Source: an uncultured Alphaproteobacteria bacterium | GTDB taxonomy: Bacteria > Pseudomonadota > Alphaproteobacteria > Rickettsiales > Midichloriaceae | DNA: 12,828 bases | Reading direction: 5' to 3' | Assembly (NCBI GenBank): GCA_903860855.1 | Contig: CAIOSF010000020.1 | Location: 1-12,828, forward strand | Shown here: positions 8,114 through 12,828 of the stretch, in pieces | Position numbering within the stretch: position 1 is the stretch's first letter | Layout of the letters: each line of letters begins with the position of its first letter | Program-made: the position numbers and the translations under genes | The notes under the pieces: generated by a model | Seen by the model: the letters and a program-made list of their open reading frames with translations, nothing else | Told to the model about the DNA's origin: nothing | Database searches by the model: none

Positions 8114-9793
8114 TCATCCTTCAATCTTCTTAATCAGCCATTGCTGCAGAATCGATAGGATATTACTCCATGTCCAATATAACAACAAACCAGATGGGAA
8201 AGAAGAAAACATAAAAAGAAACACTACAGGAAGAGCCTGCATAACCTTAGCTTGGACAGGATCTGCTGGCTGAGGGTTAAACTTCTGCTGAATAAAAATG
8301 GTCAAAGACATTAAAATAGGCAGAACACCGATCATGAGGAAGGCAGGCGGTTGCCAATTGATCATGCCAAATAGATTAAATAGCGTGGTTGAGTCTGGTG
8401 CAGATAAGTCATGAATCCACAAAATAAATGGCGCATGTCTCATTTCTATTGTCACATAGAGGACTTTATATAAGGCAAAGAAAATTGGCATCTGCAAGAT
8501 TATTGGTAAACAGCCAGATACCGGACTAACCTTCTCTTTTTTATAAAGATCTATCATCGCCTTTTGAAACATAGCTGGCTGATCTTTATATGAATCTTTG
8601 ATGCGAACAAGCTGAGGTTGAAGCTCCTTCAGCCTGTTCATACTACGGAAGCCTTTATGAGCTAATGGGAATAACGCCCCCTTGATTATCACAGTCAGAA
8701 GCATTATCGCTACACCAAAATTTCCCAAAAAACCATAGAGGTAATTCAGCAACAAAAATATTGGTTTAGTGATAAAATATAGAATACCGAAATCAACAGC
8801 ATGATCAAATAACGGAATATTGTTCAGCTTCTCATATCGATCTAAGATACTTAAACTTTTGGCTCCGGCAAAAAATTGGTAACCGGCAATTTCTGCAGCT
8901 TGCCCTGGATCAACAACCCAATCTTGACCAATTAAATCTATCTGAAATTTCTTCTGACCCAAAACGCTAGAGTTGTAGCTACTTAATTTCCCAGTAAAAG
9001 CTTGGGTTGGAATAAAAGCTGTAAGCCAATACTTATCGCTAAATCCAAGCCAGCCTTTGGCTGCAGCTAGTTTGTCTTTTTTATTTTTCTCCATATCAGC
9101 AAAAGTCAGCTCATGTAGCTTACCATCGGTAACCCCTATCGCTCCCTCATGCAGGATCATATTCTCAGTAACAACATTGCCTCTTGTGCGGTTGATAGTT
9201 GCGTAATTGCTGATGGTTATCTGAGTATCACTACCATTTTCAACTAATTGCTTTATGGTGAACATATATTCATTATCCAAAGCTATTTCTATAGTAAATT
9301 TCACTCCGGCATTATTAATCCACTTTAGGCTAATTGGTTTTTCAGGCACCAATTCAGCTCTATCCGACTTCCATAAGGTATCAGTTTTTGGTAATTCTAT
9401 CTTGTCACTACTCAACCAACCGAAGGTGGCAATATATCCATCTGGCGTATCGCCCGGAGATAGCAGTGCTACATCGGGACTGCTATCATCGATCGTTTCT
9501 TTATAGTGCAATAAAAGAAGCTCATCTATGCGGGCTCCTTTAAGATTGATTGAACCGGCAATATATTTATTTGCAATGGTGACCCTCTCGGAGGCTGTGT
9601 TTAGAATGGAATCCTCCCTGGTCTTTATTCTAGATCCCTCATTCTCGCCAGCATTGGTCATGCCACCTTTTCTGCTCGCACCGCCATGATGGGCTTGCTG
9701 ATGCGCCGACTGCATAGGTATAACAAAAAAATACTGCCATCCCGCTATGATGGCAAAAGAAATAATTGCAGCAAAAAGAACCCGTTGTTCCAT
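8114..9793 (-). CDS. yidC: Membrane protein insertase YidC
   Basis: YidC (Oxa1/Alb3 family) inserts and folds inner-membrane proteins, alone or with the Sec translocon. The 559 residues match the Gram-negative form. A first membrane anchor (residues 5-25, VLFAAIISFAIIAGWQYFFV) is followed by a polar linker (HQQAHHGGASRKGG). A large periplasmic domain reaches to about 330, and the conserved five-helix insertase domain runs from about 346. The latter shows VIIKGALFPL, LYKKEKVSPVSGCLPIILQM, IEMRHAPFILWIHDLSAPD, FNLFGM and FPSGLLLYW. Lys371 stands where E. coli has the hydrophilic-groove Arg366, as I recall for alphaproteobacterial members. The ATG at 9793 has only a weak GGAT upstream. It lies at the head of a minus-strand pair with ynfA. 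The gap before it (to 10372) is repeat-rich, so it probably has its own promoter. Confidence 0.97.
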   Translation of the reverse strand: MEQRVLFAAIISFAIIAGWQYFFVIPMQSAHQQAHHGGASRKGGMTNAGENEGSRIKTREDSILNTASERVTIANKYIAGSINLKGARIDELLLLHYKETIDDSSPDVALLSPGDTPDGYIATFGWLSSDKIELPKTDTLWKSDRAELVPEKPISLKWINNAGVKFTIEIALDNEYMFTIKQLVENGSDTQITISNYATINRTRGNVVTENMILHEGAIGVTDGKLHELTFADMEKNKKDKLAAAKGWLGFSDKYWLTAFIPTQAFTGKLSSYNSSVLGQKKFQIDLIGQDWVVDPGQAAEIAGYQFFAGAKSLSILDRYEKLNNIPLFDHAVDFGILYFITKPIFLLLNYLYGFLGNFGVAIMLLTVIIKGALFPLAHKGFRSMNRLKELQPQLVRIKDSYKDQPAMFQKAMIDLYKKEKVSPVSGCLPIILQMPIFFALYKVLYVTIEMRHAPFILWIHDLSAPDSTTLFNLFGMINWQPPAFLMIGVLPILMSLTIFIQQKFNPQPADPVQAKVMQALPVVFLFMFSSFPSGLLLYWTWSNILSILQQWLIKKIEG

Positions 9794-9866
9794 TATATAT
9801 CCGAACCCAAATCCCGTGTTAATTTAGTCATACAAAAGCCTCAGAAAAACAATACAGAGAGCGAAG

Positions 9867-9895
9867 AGTGTAGCATAGCAAATCTATGTGAGCAA
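9867..9895 (-). promoter_or_regulatory. Candidate yidC promoter
   Basis: On the minus strand TTGCTC (9895-9890) and TACACT (9872-9867) are separated by 17 bases and lie about 70 bases before the yidC ATG. A short inverted repeat (CATAG/CTATG) lies in the spacer. Both boxes are imperfect, so the call is tentative. Confidence 0.3.
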
Positions 9896-9992
9896 TGAGC
9901 AACGATGTAGCGGTTTAAAATGAGTATGGCATTACCCCCCAAGGTCGCCGAACCCTACATACCTTAAAAAGACGATGATTGCAAGTATTTGT

Positions 9993-10018
9993 GCATAATA
10001 CTAAGTTCCAAATGCAAT
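9993..10018 (-). repeat. Repeat module C copy
   Basis: The minus strand reads ATTGCATTTGGAA, identical for 13 bases to 2366-2378, then CTTAGTATTATGC. That second half resembles ACTAGTATAATGC at 5308-5320. It sits five bases from module B but in the opposite orientation to it, unlike the two other composite copies. Confidence 0.5.
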
Positions 10019-10023
10019 ATACC

Positions 10024-10063
10024 TTTGACTTGCGTCCATTCCATGTGGGCTTGTCCACTACAT
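10024..10063 (+). repeat. Repeat module B copy with a hairpin
   Basis: This 40-base stretch matches 2215-2254 at 34 positions by eye, and all six differences are transitions. It can fold (GTGG, loop GCTTGT, CCAC). A shorter relative, TTTGACTTGCGCCCATT, begins at 10923. Together with modules C (9993), D (10101) and A (10144) it accounts for the middle of the 9794-10372 gene-free gap. Confidence 0.6.
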
Positions 10064-10100
10064 CTCAGGATATCATGAGTCGTATACTTATTAGATCCTG

Positions 10101-10119
10101 CAAAAGAGTTGAGGATGAC
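10101..10119 (-). repeat. Repeat module D copy
   Basis: The minus strand reads GTCATCCTCAACTCTTTTG, which matches GTCATCCTGAACTCGTTTG at 10908-10926 in 17 of 19 positions. With the next bases (CAGGATC) it forms an imperfect palindrome like GTCATCCTGAAC...GGATC repeats that I recall from several bacterial genomes. That resemblance is from memory. Confidence 0.5.
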
Positions 10120-10143
10120 CAATCCGCTTCACACATTTTTAAA

Positions 10144-10158
10144 TTCCCGTTTTTAATT
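10144..10158 (+). repeat. Repeat module A copy, diverged
   Basis: TTCCCGTTTTTAATT differs from the 15-base module A at 2194-2208 and 5358-5372 by two C-to-T changes. It lies downstream of module B here, whereas in the other two places A comes first. Confidence 0.4.
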
Positions 10159-10209
10159 GATGACAGGCCATAGCTAGCCTTTAATTATATATATGACATG
10201 TCCTAATAA

Positions 10210-10282
10210 TCCAATATATTAAATACATCAAAGCAACCATAAAGAAGACTCTTGCTTTATCCTGGGCTATTAATATATTGGA
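10210..10282. repeat. Nested inverted repeat, about 73 bp
   Basis: The outer arms TCCAATATATTAA (10210-10222) and TTAATATATTGGA (10270-10282) are perfect 13-base complements. Inside them AAAGCAA (10230-10236) pairs with TTGCTTT (10252-10258) around a 15-base loop. The structure lies about 90 bases before the broken outer-membrane gene. It could be a cruciform, an RNA leader or a small mobile element. The outer arms are nearly all A/T, which raises the odds of chance. Confidence 0.5.
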
Positions 10283-10372
10283 AAAGCATATATGGTAATA
10301 TGCTACCGACCGATATATCCAGTACTCTTAGCGTATATATAGCACTTAATATAACTAAACTAGTGGGATTTT

Positions 10373-10750
10373 ATGAAAACAAACAATTTATTAAAAAATT
10401 ATTTAATTTTGGCATCTTTTTGTACTTCCTTGGTTACCAGCAACGCCTTGGCCCTAGAAGAAAAGACAACGGGGCCATACGTCAGATTCGCTGCTAGTAT
10501 TTCGATAGCGACAAATTTGGCATAGGATCGGAATAACTCCTATGATTTCAAAAACAAAAAACCAAAGAATACAGGAATTTTTGCTGTAGGAAGAGGATGT
10601 AGGTTGAACCAAAATCTTCGGGCAGGGAAGTTATTGTTGCGCACGACGGGCGACTATAAGTGGTCTGCAAATGCAAAGGATGATGGCACTGGATATAAGA
10701 TCGCGCAAAAATTCAAGAGCGCAGCCGCCGTGCTCCAGCTTGATTGCTAG
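10373..10750 (+). pseudogene. Outer-membrane beta-barrel (surface-antigen-like) gene, broken
   Basis: ATG 10373, preceded by GGGA, opens a clear signal peptide: basic start MKTNNLLKN, hydrophobic core, and cleavage probably after SNALA. The next part, TTGPYVRFAASISIATN, resembles the first strand of Rickettsiales surface-antigen (P44/Msp2-like or Opa-like) barrels, from memory. A TAG at 10523-10525 stops it after 50 codons. The same frame then stays open for 74 codons to a TAG at 10748. It encodes GIFAVGRGCRLNQNLRAG...GDYKWSANAKDDGTG...FKSAAAVLQLD, the expected pattern of further strands and loops. Family members usually run to 200 residues or more, so the C-terminal strands needed for assembly are also missing. 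No decisive continuation was found in 10751-10907, which is AT-rich and otherwise empty. Loss of function is inferred from the stop codons and the truncation; readthrough is unlikely because TAG ends intact neighbours. Confidence 0.65.
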
Positions 10751-10907
10751 TGACATATACTTACCAGCTCGAGAACTGTGTCGGTTTGACGATTGTAATT
10801 AATCTATGGCAATGTTCATTATGAGAATATAGCGTGATTTCATAGTGCTATAGCTATATAGATTCTATCAATTAGGTAGAATTGAAAAAATTAAAATTTG
10901 ATTTTTA

Positions 10908-11026
10908 GTCATCCTGAACTCGTTTGACTTGCGCCCATTACACCTCATGGGTCATTTTTGCTCATTTTTAGGTCTCAAGAGATGCAATAGACAGCAGCAG
11001 GTGAAGTCAAATGAGTTCAAGGTGAT
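10908..11026. repeat. Inverted-repeat element overlapping the trxB 3' end
   Basis: The left arm TGAACTCGTTTGACTT (10915-10930) and right arm AAGTCAAATGAGTTCA (11004-11019) are complementary at 15 of 16 bases. The match weakens but continues outward to about 10909 and 11025. The core is about 73 bases without coding sequence and carries fragments of module B (TTTGACTTGCG at 10923; TGTCTATTGCAT on the minus strand at 10993-10982). The right arm contains the trxB stop codon. The shape is that of a small non-autonomous element, but no target duplication was seen. Confidence 0.55.
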
Positions 11027-12048
11027 ATCTTATTATGGTGCTCAGATAGAAATTTCTCCGCCTCTATGGCAGCCATACATCCAGTACCAGCCGCAGTCAC
11101 CGCCTGTCTATATATTCTATCCTGGACATCGCCAGCAGCAAATACACCAGCAACATTGGTCTGGGTTGTTCCTGGCTTGGTTAAGATGTACCCCTCTTCA
11201 TCCATAGCTATATTCGTGGCTGCATTGGCCCCTCTCTCTCCTTTATTACCTCCATCGTCATTATGCCTAAATATACTAGTATTTGGCTTGTGGCCTATTG
11301 CAATAAATATACCATCAAGATCAACCTCCTCCTCCTTGCCCGTAACAACATTTTTCAGTCTAGCACCAGTGACAAATTTAGGATTTTCCTGCCCAATAAC
11401 TTCAACCAAGGCACTGTTCCATATAGGCTTAATCTTTTCATTAGCTTCAAATCGATTCTGCAAAACCTTTTCAGCCCTTAAATGACCTCGTCTATGAACA
11501 AGCAAGACTTCTTTCGCGTGATTTGTGAGATATAAGGCCTCTTCAACCGCAGTGTTGCCACCACCTATTACCATAACCTTTTTACCACGATAAAAAAAGC
11601 CATCGCAAGTCGCGCAGCCAGAAACACCGAACCCACGATACTCTTCTTCACTCTTCAGTCCCAACCATCTGGCTTCAGCCCCAGTTGATATGATGATCGT
11701 TTGCGCAACATAGCGCCTCTTTTTACCATCACCATAACAAACGAAGGGCCTACGCGAGAAGTCAACTGATTCAATCAGGCTATCGATAATCTTGGTACCA
11801 ACGCTCTTGGCCTGGTCATGCATCTGATCCATAAGCCATGGCCCCTGTATTGGATGAGCAAAGCCCGGGTAGTTCTCAACATCTGTGGTAATCGTCAGCT
11901 GCCCACCCTTCTGAGGGCCACATACCAAAACTGGGTCAAGACAGGCCCTTGCTGCATATATTGCTGCTGTATAGCCAGAGGGACCAGAACCTATAATTAA
12001 AACCTTAGTTTCTATAGTCTCCAACTCATTATCTGAAGAAATACTCAC
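11017..12048 (-). CDS. trxB: Thioredoxin reductase (NADPH)
   Basis: This FAD enzyme uses NADPH to reduce thioredoxin in the cytoplasm, supplying electrons for ribonucleotide reductase and protein disulfide repair. Visible motifs are the FAD-binding GSGPSG (20-25), the redox-active CATC (145-148) in SGCATCDGFFYRG, the NADPH-binding GGGNTA (162-167) with HRR (185-187), and the C-terminal FAD motif VFAAGDVQDRIYRQAVTAAGTGC (about 302-324). At 343 residues it is some 20 longer than usual. A Gly/Asn-rich loop (about 261-282) accounts for part of this, between GHKPNTSIF and MDEEGYI. The start is GTG 12048, with AAAAAAGGTG around it as a weak ribosome site. The final residues KISP and the TGA stop fall at the edge of an inverted-repeat element. 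It appears to be a single-gene unit with its own extended -10 promoter. Confidence 0.96.
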   Translation of the reverse strand: MSISSDNELETIETKVLIIGSGPSGYTAAIYAARACLDPVLVCGPQKGGQLTITTDVENYPGFAHPIQGPWLMDQMHDQAKSVGTKIIDSLIESVDFSRRPFVCYGDGKKRRYVAQTIIISTGAEARWLGLKSEEEYRGFGVSGCATCDGFFYRGKKVMVIGGGNTAVEEALYLTNHAKEVLLVHRRGHLRAEKVLQNRFEANEKIKPIWNSALVEVIGQENPKFVTGARLKNVVTGKEEEVDLDGIFIAIGHKPNTSIFRHNDDGGNKGERGANAATNIAMDEEGYILTKPGTTQTNVAGVFAAGDVQDRIYRQAVTAAGTGCMAAIEAEKFLSEHHNKISP

Positions 12049-12079
12049 CTTTTTTCACTCGATTACTGCCAAAAAATTA

Positions 12080-12088
12080 ATTATATCA
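12080..12088 (-). promoter_or_regulatory. Candidate extended -10 promoter of trxB
   Basis: The minus strand reads TGATATAAT, a perfect TATAAT with the TGn extension, about 32 bases upstream of the trxB GTG. No good -35 at 17 bases is visible, which an extended -10 can tolerate. Confidence 0.45.
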
Positions 12089-12136
12089 CATCTAATTTGC
12101 AAATACCGCCGCCCTTACTGAGCCCATTATATGTAG

Positions 12137-12173
12137 CTCATTGCATTGATTAGTCTTAGATCTGGTGTAACAT
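12137..12173 (+). repeat. Degenerate module C fragment
   Basis: CTCATTGCATT (12137-12147) and, after an interval, GGTGTAACA (12164-12172) echo CTCATTGCATT and AGTGTAACA at 2363-2390. Spacing differs from the other copies. This is the weakest member of the family and could be chance. Confidence 0.25.
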
Positions 12174-12221
12174 ATATCGGCAAAGCTAAAGCATTTTACA
12201 AATCTGAGCAACTCATACTTA

Positions 12222-12602
12222 CTAACAAATAATATTCTCCTGATTCGCTTGACATCTTACTCTAGCTTCTTCTATTCGTTTAACAAACGATATCTCCACT
12301 GCCTCTTCTTCTGGTACCAATGGAATACCTCGTGAATATTCAGCAGAAATATCTTGTAAAGCCTCTATATTACCTTGCAATTTCTCATCAGTAATCCCAT
12401 AACCCATTAAAGTATTTAGAACACTAACGAGAATATCTAACAAATTTCCAATCAAGGTATAATTTCCTGCCAATCTCTCTCTCATGATGCGAGCGACTTC
12501 TTCCATCTTTTCAATCGTTTCAGGAGAACAAGAGGCGCGGATAGCATCAGCACTTATTGCAGCACGAGGAATATTAGGTACAACAGGCAGTACAGGCACC
12601 AT
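12222..12602 (-). CDS. C-terminal fragment of the unknown protein family (second copy)
   Basis: The open frame of about 126 residues starts at ATG 12602, three bases after a TAG that ends the same frame upstream. Its body, CSPETIEKMEEVARIM...GNYTLIGNLLD...NTLMGYGITDEKLQGNIEALQ, aligns without gaps to the C-terminal domain of the 338-2188 protein. About 33 of 65 residues are identical by eye. The alignment continues upstream of the TAG, so this is the tail of a larger gene and not an independent small one by origin. An AGG eight bases before the ATG could allow re-initiation, in which case the two halves might be translated as separate chains. It has no signal peptide or membrane segment; the function is unknown. 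The 173-base gap to trxB holds the trxB promoter and a repeat fragment. Confidence 0.6.
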   Translation of the reverse strand: MVPVLPVVPNIPRAAISADAIRASCSPETIEKMEEVARIMRERLAGNYTLIGNLLDILVSVLNTLMGYGITDEKLQGNIEALQDISAEYSRGIPLVPEEEAVEISFVKRIEEARVRCQANQENIIC

Positions 12603-12661
12603 CAACTACCTGCCCTGCACGCCTACAACGCCCTGACGATCATTGGGGCGTTGTAGTTGAT
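12601..12661. repeat. Long palindrome inside the second family copy
   Basis: On the minus strand ATCAACTACAACGCCC (12661-12646) is followed by a 12-base loop and GGGCGTTGTA (12633-12624). After a 15-base interruption comes TAGTTGAT (12608-12601), which completes the complement of the first arm. The inner stem is 10 perfect pairs, extended to 11 with a C-G. The in-frame TAG is part of the last segment. The palindrome falls in the linker between the two conserved parts of the protein. Confidence 0.65.
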
Positions 12662-12828
12662 CAATCAACACTCTGGCTATAGTCCTGGCTCTGTATCCAT
12701 CAAATAACTGGGAAGCTTCGTCCGCTTGAGCCATTACGTTTGCAGAATTTGCAACATTGACACTCTGTTCTAGCTCTGCGATCCGTCCTAAAATTTGACC
12801 ACCCTTTTCATAACTTAGCTCAAGTCCT
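12606..12828 (-). pseudogene. Upstream part of the second family copy, ended by in-frame TAG, runs off the window
   Basis: The frame is open from the window edge at 12827 for 73 codons to the TAG at 12608-12606, in phase with the 12222-12602 frame. The translation (ILGRIAELEQ...ASQLFDGYRARTIARVLIDQLQ) aligns with IATLEQRNIAR...ITQLFEGNDPETIARILEHQLK of the 338-2188 protein, directly before that protein's linker. The two halves together therefore match the last 170 or so residues of the left-end protein. The gene was probably a full-length paralogue now split by a nonsense codon; its beginning lies beyond the window. Confidence 0.6.

Noticed and set aside
9979..10173. 64-residue plus-strand frame in the yidC upstream gap
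   Set aside because: It is built from repeat modules C, B, D and A and has no protein-like character.
10252..10497. Plus-strand 81-residue frame over the outer-membrane pseudogene
   Set aside because: It overlaps the signal-peptide frame in another phase, has no recognisable features, and covers the nested hairpin.
10908..11026. CRISPR array or insertion sequence
   Set aside because: There are only two inverted arms, no regularly spaced direct repeats, no transposase frame and no clear target duplication.
11066..11485. 139-residue plus-strand frame opposite trxB
   Set aside because: It is antisense to a well-supported TrxB coding sequence and has no domain of its own.
10523..12608. Possible reassignment or readthrough of TAG, since two genes have in-frame TAG codons
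   Set aside because: TAG is the ordinary stop of tsaC (7697-7699), ynfA (7703-7705) and the right-end frame (12222-12224), so nonsense mutation is the simpler reading.

Overview
The window looks like a piece of chromosome from a host-associated alphaproteobacterium, most probably in the order Rickettsiales. The evidence is limited and mostly from memory of families. YidC carries the alphaproteobacterial-style C-terminal signature (lysine in place of the groove arginine, and IEMRHAPF...DLSAPD). The DNA is AT-rich by eye. There is a decayed surface-antigen-like outer-membrane gene, and housekeeping genes are separated by repeat-filled gaps. The flagellar hook-length gene fliK would fit a Midichloria-like lineage, but this cannot be settled without searches.

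Layout. Positions 1-2188 hold a large protein of unknown function whose N-terminus appears split off by a frameshift (199-393, then the long frame to 2188). Positions 2422-5175 (minus) are leuS and 5459-6910 (minus) fliK. tsaC (6968-7699, plus) is divergent from fliK and shares a roughly 60-base promoter gap with it. ynfA (7703-8026, minus) converges on tsaC, and yidC (8114-9793, minus) lies upstream of ynfA. Positions 9794-10372 are a gene-free gap full of repeats. A broken outer-membrane beta-barrel gene follows (10373-10750, plus), then an inverted-repeat element (10908-11026) that overlaps the end of trxB (11017-12048, minus). The right edge (12222-12828, minus) is a second, also broken, copy of the same unknown family that fills the left end.

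The intact genes serve translation (leuS, tsaC), membrane protein insertion (yidC), redox balance (trxB) and motility (fliK). They do not form one pathway or one operon.

I see no convincing new defence, toxin or secretion system. What stands out is decay and repeats. Two paralogues of an unrecognised protein family are both interrupted, one by a frameshift and one by an in-frame TAG beside a long palindrome. An outer-membrane gene has an in-frame TAG. Several short repeat modules recur in almost every intergenic gap, one placed where the leuS promoter should be and one supplying the trxB stop codon. No tRNA, rRNA, CRISPR array or transposase gene was found.
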